From assembly GCA_016931995.1 (NCBI GenBank), contig JAFGDS010000102.1, positions 64,001-120,260 on the forward strand: a stretch of 56,260 nucleotides of DNA, given 5' to 3'. The stretch is from Pirellulales bacterium (GTDB lineage Bacteria > Planctomycetota > Planctomycetia > Pirellulales > Thermoguttaceae). The notes beneath the pieces are model-generated. The model saw nothing but the letters and a program-made list of their open reading frames with translations, did not search any database and was not told the origin of the DNA. Both the position numbers and the translations under genes were made by a program. Shown here one piece after another: positions 31,964 through 40,516 of this stretch; within the stretch, counting starts at the first letter, position 1, and each line of letters opens with the position of its first letter.

Positions 31964-32488
31964 TTAAGGGCTTACGGGGGAACTCCGTTGGGAATTGTGG
32001 ACGGCCACCGGTACGGCCACCGCCGTGGCGACGACCCCGGCCACGATCCACGGATTGGCAAACATGGCCTTCAGCCCCCCGCCGCCGTATTGGGCGCGGG
32101 CCAACGGGCCGTGGTTCACGATCAGGGCCCCTTGGTGCGCCGTCGGCGGCGCCGTGCCTGGAGCCCAGAGACGATACGTTCCCCGCCCTTCGCTGGCGGC
32201 CATCTGGTACACGCCGGCCCGAAGTCCCTTGGCCGCGAAGTAGCCCTTCGCGTCGGTCTTGGGCATGGCCACGTCGCGATTCTGATGCCGGAGCACGACT
32301 GGCACGTCCGCCACGGCAGTTCCTTGCGAATCGACGACTTGACCGATTAACACTCCTCCCTCAAGCAATGCGACGTCAACCACGCTGGATGGCGGTGAAT
32401 TGGTCGCGGCCACTGCGATCGGCGGCATACACATGCCGATCGCCGCCAACGAGACCAAGGGTCCCGTCAGCATCCTGGCTGTCCTCAT
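31964..32488 (-). CDS. Secreted CarboxypepD_reg-like protein with C-terminal membrane helix
   Basis: A 174-residue protein from ATG 32488 with a signal peptide (about 1-27, ending IAVAA). A beta-sandwich of carboxypeptidase-regulatory type spans roughly 40-95: GQVVDSQGTAVADVPVVLRH and KGYFAAKGLRAGVYQMA. The C terminus has a membrane helix IVAGVVATAVAVPVAVH. A GTG 60 bases upstream is an alternative start. It lies upstream of the Wza-like gene on the same strand; the association suggests an envelope or surface role linked to polysaccharide export, but that is inference. Confidence 0.7.
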   Translation of the reverse strand: MRTARMLTGPLVSLAAIGMCMPPIAVAATNSPPSSVVDVALLEGGVLIGQVVDSQGTAVADVPVVLRHQNRDVAMPKTDAKGYFAAKGLRAGVYQMAASEGRGTYRLWAPGTAPPTAHQGALIVNHGPLARAQYGGGGLKAMFANPWIVAGVVATAVAVPVAVHNSQRSSPVSP

Positions 32489-32817
32489 CCTTGTTCTTCC
32501 CCTGTTGGAACATGGATTTCGTGTTGCCCGATCCGTCGGTAAAGTCACGCGAAACCGCCCAAAGGTTCAAGACGCCCCTTTGGCGCGATCTCTTCCTCTG
32601 TCCTGCTATCGGCCAAAGCCTGTCCACGGGACAAGGGAAATGGTCCGAACAGGCAAAAATCGCACGCCGTGGCAAGAACAACGACTGGTTGGCGGGCATA
32701 CGCACCAGAGCGCGCTGAAGAACGTGGATGCATTAAAAACGCGATCCAGGATCCTTGGTGATACTGGGCGATATGGAACGACCCGGAAACAGCCGCGGCG
32801 GATCGCCCGTCCGAACG
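32489..32817. other. Gap between two minus-strand genes
   Basis: A stretch of 329 bases with no convincing gene, hairpin or repeat-family member. It should contain the promoter for the CarboxypepD_reg-like gene and the end of the cupin transcript. Nothing specific was recognised. Confidence 0.35.
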
Positions 32818-34068
32818 TCAAACCCGGGCATGATCGCCGATCTTGGGCGTGTTCGGGTGCACATTGGGACCAAAGTAGCGCAACCCCACAAGCGGCTCGC
32901 CCCCGGTGTTCTCGATCTCGACGCCGGCGGCCGCCGCCTCGGCGGTGATGAACACCTCGTCCCAGGGCTCCTCGCCAAAGTGGATCATGACGGGCGTCTG
33001 GAGCGCGAGCCGGCCCATCCGGCCGCCGCCCTGCACGGTGATCCAGCCGCTTGCCCCCGGATCGCGCAGCGTCACCTTCGCGCCCGGCATGACGGTCAGC
33101 TCCTTGGCCGAGACGAGTTGCTGGCCGTCGAACCCGCCGTAGTCGATCCACCGGTCCGTATACCCGTCACCCGAGCCGGCCGCGTCCACGATCGGCTCGA
33201 CGTAGTTGCTCTGCTTGAAGCACGGATCGACGTTCTTCTCCCAGTCGAGCATCTCGACGATGAAATCCAGATCGTGGTGTCTGTCCGCCGGCACGTCCTT
33301 CACGAGCAGATCCCAAGGCACCTCGCGGCCTTCCACGAGAGACTGGAACATGCCGAAAACGTCGCTACCCCACTGGGGCTCATAGGTGCACATCGATCCG
33401 GGGGCGTGCAGCACGCCGGCGGGGATCATCCAGCCGGTACCCGGCTTGAGCCGGTACGCCCGAGACAGGTCCAGAATCCCATTGTCACCCTTGCTCCAGT
33501 CCTCCAGGCACCGCCGGACGTCGGCCTTGGTCGTGCCGGGCTCCAGGCCCATGAACGTGTAGTCAAAGTGGTTCTCCGCCGCGTTGAGCTGCGGAGGAAA
33601 GTAATAGCACTCGGGCTTACCCTGCTGGCCGGTCAGGGCGGCGTGCTGGGGCATCTGGTGCATGTGGTGCGGGATGGGCCCCATGTTGTCGAAGAACTTC
33701 GAGTACACCGGCCACCGCTGGTACTCGTCCCAAATGGCCTTGCCGACGATGCGTCCCTGGCCCTCGGCCACGGCGTCGCGAAGTAAAAACCGCTTGCCCT
33801 CGAAAGCGCACCAACTGAGGCCCTCGTCCCACGTCCGGCCGTCGTTGGCCGCCTCGGTCGTGCTGGCGAACCAGCGTTCGTCGATGCCGCCGCGGTGCGT
33901 ACCCAGGGCGTACCAGTCGGTCGGAGCCAACTTGATCCGCTTGCCGGGATGCAGGAAGCTCCGAGGCACCCACGTGGGCGCGAGCCGCAATAGCCCCCCG
34001 CCAGCCTCCATCGCCCGATCCAGAATCGCCCCGACGTTGTCCTTATTGATGATGGGTGATGCGCACAT
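32818..34068 (-). CDS. Mannose-6-phosphate isomerase-like cupin protein
   Basis: A 416-residue protein resembling class I phosphomannose isomerase folds. A histidine cluster HHMHQMPQHA near 134-143 could be part of a metal site, with further candidates in the CYYFPPQLNAAENHFDYTF segment and IPAGVLHAPGS around 210-220. The C-terminal part is a second beta-barrel (VMPGAKVTLRDPGASGWITV). AGGAG lies 11 bases before ATG 34068. PMI enzymes interconvert mannose 6-phosphate and fructose 6-phosphate, which would suit polysaccharide synthesis. The motifs differ from the textbook enzyme, so another sugar substrate is possible. Confidence 0.62.
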   Translation of the reverse strand: MCASPIINKDNVGAILDRAMEAGGGLLRLAPTWVPRSFLHPGKRIKLAPTDWYALGTHRGGIDERWFASTTEAANDGRTWDEGLSWCAFEGKRFLLRDAVAEGQGRIVGKAIWDEYQRWPVYSKFFDNMGPIPHHMHQMPQHAALTGQQGKPECYYFPPQLNAAENHFDYTFMGLEPGTTKADVRRCLEDWSKGDNGILDLSRAYRLKPGTGWMIPAGVLHAPGSMCTYEPQWGSDVFGMFQSLVEGREVPWDLLVKDVPADRHHDLDFIVEMLDWEKNVDPCFKQSNYVEPIVDAAGSGDGYTDRWIDYGGFDGQQLVSAKELTVMPGAKVTLRDPGASGWITVQGGGRMGRLALQTPVMIHFGEEPWDEVFITAEAAAAGVEIENTGGEPLVGLRYFGPNVHPNTPKIGDHARV

Positions 34069-34312
34069 GGTGATGGGTGCTCCTAGTGGTGGGTTTGCCA
34101 TTGCCGCCTACATGGTACCGAAAGTAGGCCACGGTGGGATCGTAGGTTTGTTTTTATCTGGTTGGCCCGGCGAGGGCAAGCTGCCGGCTCGATCCACGGG
34201 GGCGACTCCGGACAAAAACCCTCTCCGCTCGTGCCGCTTGACATGGGCAGGGGGCCGGCGTGTACTGGCCAAAGTAAATGGATAGGGGAACCACCCTCGC
34301 GGAAACGTCGTA

Positions 34313-34738
34313 ATGGTAGAGCTTCGCCCACTGGCCGCCGTCCTCTGGGTTGCCCCCTGGACGGCGGTGGGACTGGCGGTGGGAGCAATCGGCCTGGCGA
34401 CCGGCGGGCGGGCGAGGTGGCGCGACGGGGCAATCGAGTTCCACGGCGGGGCCGTCGCGGGTATCCTGGGCCGGCTGCCCGTCGGGCCCATGGCGATGAC
34501 CCTGGGGCACGTCATCCTCGGCCGCACGGCCGCCGCGCTGGACCTTGCGGGCCGGCACGAGCGGGTTCACGTCCGCCAGTACGAGCGCTGGGGGCCCGCG
34601 ATGGCGCCACTGTACCTCTTCTACTCCGCCCGACTCTGGCTGGCCGGCAAGGACCCCTATCGCGACAACCCCTTCGAGCAAGATGCCTACGAGCAAGCCG
34701 ACGCCGTCCACCAGCCGCCACGGCAAAGCTCTCGCTGA
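34313..34738 (+). CDS. Membrane protein with HExxH motif, unknown
   Basis: A 141-residue protein. The N-terminal part is hydrophobic (LRPLAAVLWVAPWTAVGLAV, then GAIGLATGG). Later the sequence LAGRHERVHVRQYERWGP contains HERVH, an HExxH zinc motif, near 82-86, followed by a third hydrophobic stretch PLYLFYSARLWLAGKD. The end YRDNPFEQDAYEQAD is charged. The motif suggests a membrane-associated zinc protease, but the region is short and a non-catalytic role cannot be excluded. No strong ribosome binding site is visible before ATG 34313. Confidence 0.6.
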   Translation: MVELRPLAAVLWVAPWTAVGLAVGAIGLATGGRARWRDGAIEFHGGAVAGILGRLPVGPMAMTLGHVILGRTAAALDLAGRHERVHVRQYERWGPAMAPLYLFYSARLWLAGKDPYRDNPFEQDAYEQADAVHQPPRQSSR

Positions 34739-34958
34739 GCCGCCGGATTATCCCGCCTTAGCTTGCAGTCGCCCAACCGGATCCGACGATAGGATCACTA
34801 TGTTCTAACCTCTTTGCTGAGAAGAAGTTAAGGCACGTTGTTCCGGAAAGACAGCCAGAAAACCAGCGTTGCGGCAAAGCGGCGAGTCTGGTGTCTTGGG
34901 TGGAAATTTGACGGTCGGGCGGCTCGGGCAGTCGCGCAAGAAAGGAGTGTTGCACGCC

Positions 34959-35786
34959 ATGAGTGGCGCAACCAACGAGTTGACCCTCCAGCAACAGGTC
35001 GAGATCCTCCGGCAACAGCTTGCCCAAGCGCAGAAGCTCACGTCGTTGGGCGAGCTGGTCAGCACCACCACCCACGAGTTCAACAACATCCTGATGACCA
35101 TCATCAACTACGCCAAGCTGGGCATGCGTCATCGCGACAACGCCACGCGGGAGAAAGCGTTCGAGAAGATCCTCGCCGCGAGCAACCGCGCGGCCAAAAT
35201 CACCAACGGCGTGCTCGGCATCGCCCGAAACCGCGGCACCGACCGCGAGGCGACCGATCTGGCCCAGTTGGTCGAGGACACCCTCGTGCTGCTCGAGCGG
35301 GAGATGAACAAGTACCACATCCGCGTCGAGAAGTTCTTCCAGACCGTTCCGGCCGCTCTGGTGAACGGGAATCAAATCCAGCAAGTGCTTCTAAATCTCC
35401 TTATCAACGCCCGGCAGGCGATGTCCGGCGGGGGACGCCTGACGATCAAACTCGCCCACAACGCCGAAGAGAACGTGGTGGAACTGGTGGTCCGCGACTA
35501 CGGCGGCGGCATCCCGGCCGACAAGCTCCCCCACATCTTCGACGCCTTCTTCACCACCAAGCAGGGTCCGGACGCCAGCGGCAAGGGCGGCACGGGCCTG
35601 GGCCTGTCGATGTGCCGCGACATCATCGAGTCGCACCAGGGACGCATCCGCGTCGAGAGCACGGTGGGCAAGGGAACGGCCTTCACGCTGAAGCTGCCCG
35701 TTGCCCCCGCCAAGGCCCCGAAGCCTGCCCCCATCGCCGCTCCGCTGGCCGCGTTTGAGTCCGACGTCGAACCCGCCATCCAGTGA
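34959..35786 (+). CDS. Soluble histidine kinase, no sensor domain
   Basis: A 275-residue kinase starting at ATG 34959 behind AAAGGAG. A short coiled-coil (LQQQVEILRQQLAQAQKL) leads into the dimerisation domain with phospho-acceptor His39 in STTTHEFNNILMTI. The ATPase domain has an N box LLNLLINARQAM (about 145-156), G1 VRDYGGGIP, F box FDAFFTTK, and G2 GGTGLGLSMC (about 208-217). A proline/alanine-rich tail follows. There is no membrane segment and no sensor domain, so input must come from a partner protein. No response regulator is adjacent; a second kinase follows at 36135. Confidence 0.9.
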   Translation: MSGATNELTLQQQVEILRQQLAQAQKLTSLGELVSTTTHEFNNILMTIINYAKLGMRHRDNATREKAFEKILAASNRAAKITNGVLGIARNRGTDREATDLAQLVEDTLVLLEREMNKYHIRVEKFFQTVPAALVNGNQIQQVLLNLLINARQAMSGGGRLTIKLAHNAEENVVELVVRDYGGGIPADKLPHIFDAFFTTKQGPDASGKGGTGLGLSMCRDIIESHQGRIRVESTVGKGTAFTLKLPVAPAKAPKPAPIAAPLAAFESDVEPAIQ

Positions 35787-36134
35787 TGCTCCTCTCTTTG
35801 GGAGTGCGGCGACTCATCGCCGCTTTCTCCCCCGGGCACTTTTTCCCGCCTCCCCGACGCGCCGACGTTTCGTCGCGGCGCCACGGTCTTGAAAAGCGGC
35901 AACAAGCTGCCGCACTCCAAAGGGGGACCGTGCGCCGCTGAACTCTATCCGCCTACCGGAACAACGCTCCATCGCCAGTTGTGCCGGAATGAACGGTGGC
36001 GCGATTTGTGACGGCTGGGTAAGCCTGGAAAACAGAGTAGACCCTGCGGTCCCCCTCCGTCGATCCTACCTTTTTGGGGCCCAGGTCGTCGGGGCGCGAG
36101 GCGGTTTTCTTCCAGGTCGGGGAGGGGCAAAGCC
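35787..36134. repeat. Gap with TTTGGAGTGCGGC inverted repeat
   Basis: The left arm CTTTGGGAGTGCGGCGACTC (from 35796) and right arm AAGCTGCCGCACTCCAAAG (ending 35922) pair over most of their length, with a GC-rich middle (CGCCGACGTTTCGTCGCGGC at 35859-35878) that is itself a hairpin. The element covers 35796-35922. The remainder to 36134 carries only the GGGGAGGGG ribosome binding site of the next kinase. Confidence 0.7.
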
Positions 36135-37076
36135 ATGGGCGGAAAGCACGGCGCGTCGCTAGCGCGCGACAATGCCCACGTCGTGCGCCAACTCCGCCGC
36201 ACGCGGCGGGAGCTGGACCACGTCATCCGCGCGCTCTCGCACGACATGAGCGCGAATTTCATGCTGCTGGAGGACTCGTTCTCGCGGTTGCGCCGATCCC
36301 TCGACGTCGCGCCAGCCCACAAGTTGGTCGAAATGGCCGACCACGTCGACGCCTGCCTCCGCGAGTCGCGGCGGTTTCTCGACGATCTCGTGCGGTTGGG
36401 CAAGACCGGCAGCGTCGAGATGGAGCCCGAACAAGTCGAATTGGGCGGCGTCGTGGACGAAGTCCTCTTCGAGTTGCACGAGCCGCTGGACCGCCGCGGC
36501 ATCATCGTCCGCGTCGAACAGCCGCTGCCGCGCGTCTGGTGCAACCGGCATCGGGTGAAACAGCTCATCTCCAACCTGATCCGCAACGCGACCAAGCACG
36601 GCTGCGACGCCCGGGAACCGCGGATCACGATCCGCGCCCGCCCGGACGCGCTGGCAAGGACCAACCCGGACGCGCACCCGACGGTGCTCTTGCGGGTACA
36701 CGACAACGGGCGTGGTATCCCGCCCGAGAAGGACGAAGAGGTCTTTCTCCCGGGCCGGAGGCTTTCGACGGCGTCGGACGACGGCTCGGGCATGGGCCTG
36801 GCCATCGTGCGGAAGATCGCCGAGCACTACGGGGGCGAGGCGTGGGTGGATCGGGAATCCCGGGGGGGCACGACGATCGTTGTTGCGCTGCCCGGCATGC
36901 CCCTCCCGGCTCAGGACACCGACCGCCACGGCCCGAGCCTGGACCATGACGGTCCCCACGAGGCTGGCGGTCCCCCGCCCTACGGTCCCCATGGGCTCCC
37001 CCGTCCGCGACGCGACCGCCACCGCTCCTGGCCCGTCGATGATCCCTCCGACGACGATTTCTGCCCCACGGCGTGA
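36135..37076 (+). CDS. Soluble histidine kinase, no sensor domain
   Basis: A 313-residue kinase from ATG 36135 with GGGGAGGGG upstream. The dimerisation helix opens with ELDHVIRALSHDMSANFMLL, placing the phospho-acceptor at His36. The ATPase domain has N box ISNLIRNATKHG (about 139-150), G1 VHDNGRGIP, and G2 DGSGMGLAIVRKIAEHYGGE. The last 55 residues are rich in Pro, His, Asp and Arg, probably disordered. As with its neighbour at 34959 there is no membrane or sensor part. The two are diverged in sequence, so they are not a recent duplication. Confidence 0.88.
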   Translation: MGGKHGASLARDNAHVVRQLRRTRRELDHVIRALSHDMSANFMLLEDSFSRLRRSLDVAPAHKLVEMADHVDACLRESRRFLDDLVRLGKTGSVEMEPEQVELGGVVDEVLFELHEPLDRRGIIVRVEQPLPRVWCNRHRVKQLISNLIRNATKHGCDAREPRITIRARPDALARTNPDAHPTVLLRVHDNGRGIPPEKDEEVFLPGRRLSTASDDGSGMGLAIVRKIAEHYGGEAWVDRESRGGTTIVVALPGMPLPAQDTDRHGPSLDHDGPHEAGGPPPYGPHGLPRPRRDRHRSWPVDDPSDDDFCPTA

Positions 37077-37190
37077 ACACGAAGGCGGGTCTCGTCCGTA
37101 CAATGAAGCGCCCGGGGGCTTGTCCCGGCGTACGCGACGCGGTAGGGTTCCGGCAAGGACCCTCGGTCTCGTGGTTGAGGCCGGTTTTGA

Positions 37191-37254
37191 GTGCTACTGG
37201 CTCCGCCAGTGCCGTCGAATTCCGTGATTCATGCACTGGCAAAGCCAGTGGCAC
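37191..37254. repeat. Facing pair of CACTGGC-GCCAGTG repeats
   Basis: GTGCTACTGGCTCCGCCAGT (from 37191) and inverted GCACTGGCAAAGCCAGTGGC (37233-37252) form a potential stem-loop between the second histidine kinase and the YugP-type protease gene. Confidence 0.85.
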
Positions 37255-37322
37255 ACGGCCTGGAAGCCCGTGGCATGCGGCATGGGACACGACGTTCGGC
37301 AAGAATCCCAAGGAACCAAACG

Positions 37323-38006
37323 ATGTTCATCTTCGATCCCATGTATTTCGTGTTCATCGCTCCGGCGTTGATCCTGGGCCTGTGGGCGCAGTTTCGGGTG
37401 AAGGCCACGTTCGCGGCGGCGCAGCGGATGGCCGCCCCGCTGAGTGGCGCGGCGGCCGCGCGGCACATCCTCGATTCGGCCGGCCTGCGGGACGTCGACG
37501 TGCAACAGATCCCCGGCCATCTGAGCGACCACTACGATCCGCGGGACAAAGTGCTGCGGCTGAGCCCCGAGGTGTTCCAAAGCCGCACGCTGGCGGCCGT
37601 GGGCATCGCCGCGCACGAGGCCGGCCACGCCCTGCAGGACGCCCGGGCGTATGTCCCGCTGGTGATCCGCAACGCGGCCGTGCCCGCCGCCAGCTTCGGC
37701 AGCAACGCCAGCATGTTTCTCGTCCTGATCGGCATGATCTTCGAGCCGCTGGCGTTTTTGTTCCTCGCCGGGATCCTGCTTTTCGCCTTGGTGGTGGTGT
37801 TCCAGATCGTCAATCTGCCGGTCGAGTTCAACGCCAGCAGCCAGGCGAAGGCCCAGTTGGCCCAGTTGGGCATCGTGGGCCCCGACCAGATGGTCTACGT
37901 CAGCCGGGTCCTCCGCGCGGCGGCCTGGACCTACGTGGCCGGCACGCTCCAGGCGATCATGATCCTGCTGTACTACATCTGGCGCTACAGCGCCAGCCGG
38001 GACTGA
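37323..38006 (+). CDS. Membrane zinc metallopeptidase, YugP family
   Basis: A 227-residue protein. The start ATG 37323 has AAGGA 7 bases upstream. A first membrane helix lies at about 6-26 (YFVFIAPALILGLWAQF). The zinc motif HEAGH is at 98-102, followed by two further hydrophobic segments (about 134-165) and a last one near 205-222. NLPVEFNASSQAKAQL after the helices is conserved in the family. The family is widespread but its substrate is unknown. The neighbours give no clear link. Confidence 0.88.
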   Translation: MFIFDPMYFVFIAPALILGLWAQFRVKATFAAAQRMAAPLSGAAAARHILDSAGLRDVDVQQIPGHLSDHYDPRDKVLRLSPEVFQSRTLAAVGIAAHEAGHALQDARAYVPLVIRNAAVPAASFGSNASMFLVLIGMIFEPLAFLFLAGILLFALVVVFQIVNLPVEFNASSQAKAQLAQLGIVGPDQMVYVSRVLRAAAWTYVAGTLQAIMILLYYIWRYSASRD

Positions 38007-38097
38007 CGCCGGGCCCGTTGTGCAGGCCGCGCCACGGCGGTATACTCCCGTTCTCGCCAGCGTCTCCCACGGCGCAACAGACAATTCGCCGCCTCAG

Positions 38098-38172
38098 GTC
38101 ATCCTGAGCGCAGCGAAGGATCTCGTCGGCTCGCCCGACAACGCCGAGATGCTTCGCTTCGCTCAGCATGAC
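38098..38172. repeat. TCATCCTGAGCG hairpin
   Basis: GTCATCCTGAGCGCAGCGAA with GGATCTC and the inverted GAGATGCTTCGCTTCGCTCA with GCATGAC form a stem of about 26 bases with three mismatches and a loop of about 22 bases. It lies between the protease and the sugar isomerase genes. Confidence 0.8.
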
Positions 38173-38245
38173 GCCGCCGCTTGGCATGCGGTAGGGCAGC
38201 GCGGTTCTGGAATGACTCGGACAATCCTGTACAGGAGCCACGCGA

Positions 38246-39100
38246 ATGATCACACTCGGCTTCCACACCGATAACTGGCGGCCGTTGAGCCTGGGCTTCG
38301 AGGCGGCCGTGGACAAGGGCCGGGCCCTGGGCATGCGCCACGTCGAGTTCGCCGTGCTCAATGGGCAGAACTTCATCCAGGCGATGGGCTACGACCCCGG
38401 CATCTCGCTCCAGTCCAACGGCCGGGCGCTGAAACGCTATCTGGACGGCCGCGGCATGACCGTCTCGCAGATCGACGGCGCCTACCCGCTCATGGGACCG
38501 CTGGGCTCCACGTTCGGCGTCCATTACGTCCAGCAGGCGATCCGCTTCGCCGCCGAGATCGGCTGCCCCATCGTCGATACCACCGACGGCGCGTTCGAGA
38601 TCGAAGGCTTCAGCCGCGACGAGGTCTTCCGCGTCACCTGCGACAACTACCGCCAGTGCCTGGGCTGGGCCGAGGACTACGGCATCGTCCTGGCCGTCGA
38701 ACCGCACGGACCCTACACGAACGACGGCGACTTCATGCAGAAGCTCTTCGACCACTTCGATTCGGAGCATTTGCGGTTCAATCTCGACACGGGCAACAGC
38801 TTCATCGCCGGGCTCAACCCGCTGGAGTACTGCAAGCGGTTCCGCAAGTACCTCGTCCACGCCCACGTGAAGGACGTCAGCCCCGAGCTGGCGGCGGCGG
38901 TCCGCGGCGAGGAGACCGGCATCGGCAGCTCGATCGTGCCGATCGGCGGCGGCGTGAACGCCGAGAACATCCGCCGCGTGTTCGCCTATTTGAACGAGAC
39001 CGGCTGGGATGGCGTCGTTTCGATCGAGTGCCACGGCTCGGACGACAACATGAAGGCCAGCGTCGATTTCCTTCGCGCGCTACCCGGTGTCGGGTTCTGA
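38246..39100 (+). CDS. Sugar phosphate isomerase/epimerase, xylose isomerase-like TIM barrel
   Basis: A 284-residue cytoplasmic TIM-barrel enzyme. Metal-site motifs of the AP-endonuclease-2 superfamily are visible: Glu in VLAVEPHGP (about 152), Asp and His region FNLDTGNSF (about 180-188), His in YLVHAHVKDV (about 205-214) and Glu in VSIECHG (about 258-264). AGGAG lies about 10 bases before ATG 38246. Members act on ketoses, inositols or hydroxypyruvate; substrate unassigned. It stands alone, with repeats on both sides. Confidence 0.85.
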   Translation: MITLGFHTDNWRPLSLGFEAAVDKGRALGMRHVEFAVLNGQNFIQAMGYDPGISLQSNGRALKRYLDGRGMTVSQIDGAYPLMGPLGSTFGVHYVQQAIRFAAEIGCPIVDTTDGAFEIEGFSRDEVFRVTCDNYRQCLGWAEDYGIVLAVEPHGPYTNDGDFMQKLFDHFDSEHLRFNLDTGNSFIAGLNPLEYCKRFRKYLVHAHVKDVSPELAAAVRGEETGIGSSIVPIGGGVNAENIRRVFAYLNETGWDGVVSIECHGSDDNMKASVDFLRALPGVGF

Positions 39101-39166
39101 AGGCCAACGAGCCTCTCGCGGCTTCGCAATGGGCTTCGCCCCGCGGCGCGCTTCAAGCGAGCCGTT

Positions 39167-39243
39167 CCCCTCTCCCGCTTGCGGGAGAGGGGCTGCACGG
39201 CGAGGGATGCAACTTCTCCCCTCTCCCGCTTGCGGGAGAGGGG
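39167..39243. repeat. Two perfect CTCTCCCGC-GCGGGAGAG hairpins
   Basis: CTCTCCCGCTTGCGGGAGAG is a perfect palindrome with CCCC/GGGG flanks, at 39167-39192 and again at 39218-39243. They lie between convergent genes (isomerase and pseudo-receiver), so they may serve as terminators. GCGGCTTCGCAA at 39117-39128 is a fragment of another family. Confidence 0.85.
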
Positions 39244-39285
39244 TCGGGGGTGAGGGGATTTGCGTCCTTGGTTTTGCCGGCATCC

Positions 39286-40140
39286 TCAAAACGTGCCACC
39301 TTCGCGGCCGTCCAAGACCTGTTCCAGCGCGTCGTCCAGATCCTCGATCGCCAGCGGCTTGGACAGAACGGCCGCGGCGCCGGCGGTTCGGGCCCGTGCG
39401 TCGTCCTCGACGCGAGGGAAATCCAGCAGCGCGATCACGGGCGCGGGCGCCAGCGCCTGGCAGAGATGGCGAACGATCGCGGTCTGTTGGGAGTCCATCT
39501 CCGCGGCGTCCAACAGCGCCGCGACCGCTCCTTCCACGCGCACGGGCTCGCCCGGCCGGAGCCACGCGGTCGCGTGGCCGCGACGCCGCAGGGTCTCGGC
39601 GAGCCACTCGTGCATGGCGGCGCTGGCGGTGACGATGGGCACAAGCCCCGCGCGCCGCCGCACGCACGCTCGCTCGGCCAGCAGCCGCTCTTCATCCGTG
39701 GCGGTTGCCGGCAAGGTCCAGGTTGAACCCTGTCCGGCCGACAGACGAGCCAGCTCGCGTCGGCACGAGGCCGGCCACTGGCGCCAATAGACCCGCGCGA
39801 CGCCGGGCCAGGGACGGCCCGAGCGGGCCTCGCCCTCGCACCAGCTCCCCAGCAGTCCCACGACCGGCGCAAGCGGCACGGCCCGACGCAGCCGATCGAC
39901 CAGTTCGTGAGAGAACTCGCCGGGATACCGCTGGGCCAGCACGACCAAATCGCACCCGGCCGCGTCTTGCTCGACCGCGGCCAGCGCGGCGCGGCCGTCC
40001 GGCGCGTCGACGACCTCCGCCCAGCGTCGGAGTTCGCCGCCGGCCGCGCGGAACTCGCGATCGTCGGCCCGGCCGACCAGCAACACGCGCGGTGTCGGAA
40101 TCGTCTTCATCATGGCGTCGGATCTCAACGGTGCATTCAT
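39286..40140 (-). CDS. Tandem pseudo-receiver protein
   Basis: A 284-residue cytoplasmic protein with two regions of receiver-like fold. The first (about 15-130) has RVLLVGRADDREF and CDLVVLAQRYPGE; the phospho-acceptor Asp expected after DLVVL is replaced by Ala. The second (about 165-280) has LVPIVTASAAMHEWLAETL and VAALLDAAEMDS and ends in the conserved-type AAVLSKPLAIEDL, keeping the Lys. Missing acidic-pocket residues suggest signalling by binding, not by phosphorylation. Starts at 40140 or 40113 are both possible. It is the only receiver-like gene near the two orphan kinases. Confidence 0.6.
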   Translation of the reverse strand: MNAPLRSDAMMKTIPTPRVLLVGRADDREFRAAGGELRRWAEVVDAPDGRAALAAVEQDAAGCDLVVLAQRYPGEFSHELVDRLRRAVPLAPVVGLLGSWCEGEARSGRPWPGVARVYWRQWPASCRRELARLSAGQGSTWTLPATATDEERLLAERACVRRRAGLVPIVTASAAMHEWLAETLRRRGHATAWLRPGEPVRVEGAVAALLDAAEMDSQQTAIVRHLCQALAPAPVIALLDFPRVEDDARARTAGAAAVLSKPLAIEDLDDALEQVLDGREGGTF

Positions 40141-40175
40141 TCGTTGCGCACGGATCGGTTGACTGACGAAGGGAC

Positions 40176-40268
40176 TGTAGGAGGCGACTCCTGTCGCCGA
40201 AGGGGCCCCGGTTTCCTGAGCGTCGGCGACGGGAGTCGCCTCCCACAGTCCAGGAGTCGCCTCCCATG
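40176..40268. repeat. GGAGGCGACTCCCGTCGCC inverted repeat, with extra half copy
   Basis: GTAGGAGGCGACTCCTGTCG (from about 40177) and the inverted GGCGACGGGAGTCGCCTCCC (40224-40243) form a stem; a third partial arm AGGAGTCGCCTCCCATGG lies at 40252-40269. A two-arm copy occurs at 49434-49502. The rest of the 376-base gap before greA, 40270-40516, holds no recognised feature except the likely greA promoter region. Confidence 0.8.
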
Positions 40269-40516
40269 GTCCTTGGGATTACCCAGGTGATTCCCTCGCG
40301 AATCCCGAGCCCTTTCGTACCACGGCTTTCGCATCCCTTCAAGTCCGCCGCGATGGGCCAAACCCACGCTCCAGGGGGCCCGTTTGGGCTTTACAGACCG
40401 GGCCGGATCGGCAACAATAGGGCATCAGTTGGGCGGCGCCGGCGCGCGTCCGCCGGGCTGCGGCGGCCTCGATTCCCGGAGGTCGCGTTTTTTTTGCCCC
40501 CGACGGAGAAACGGCC

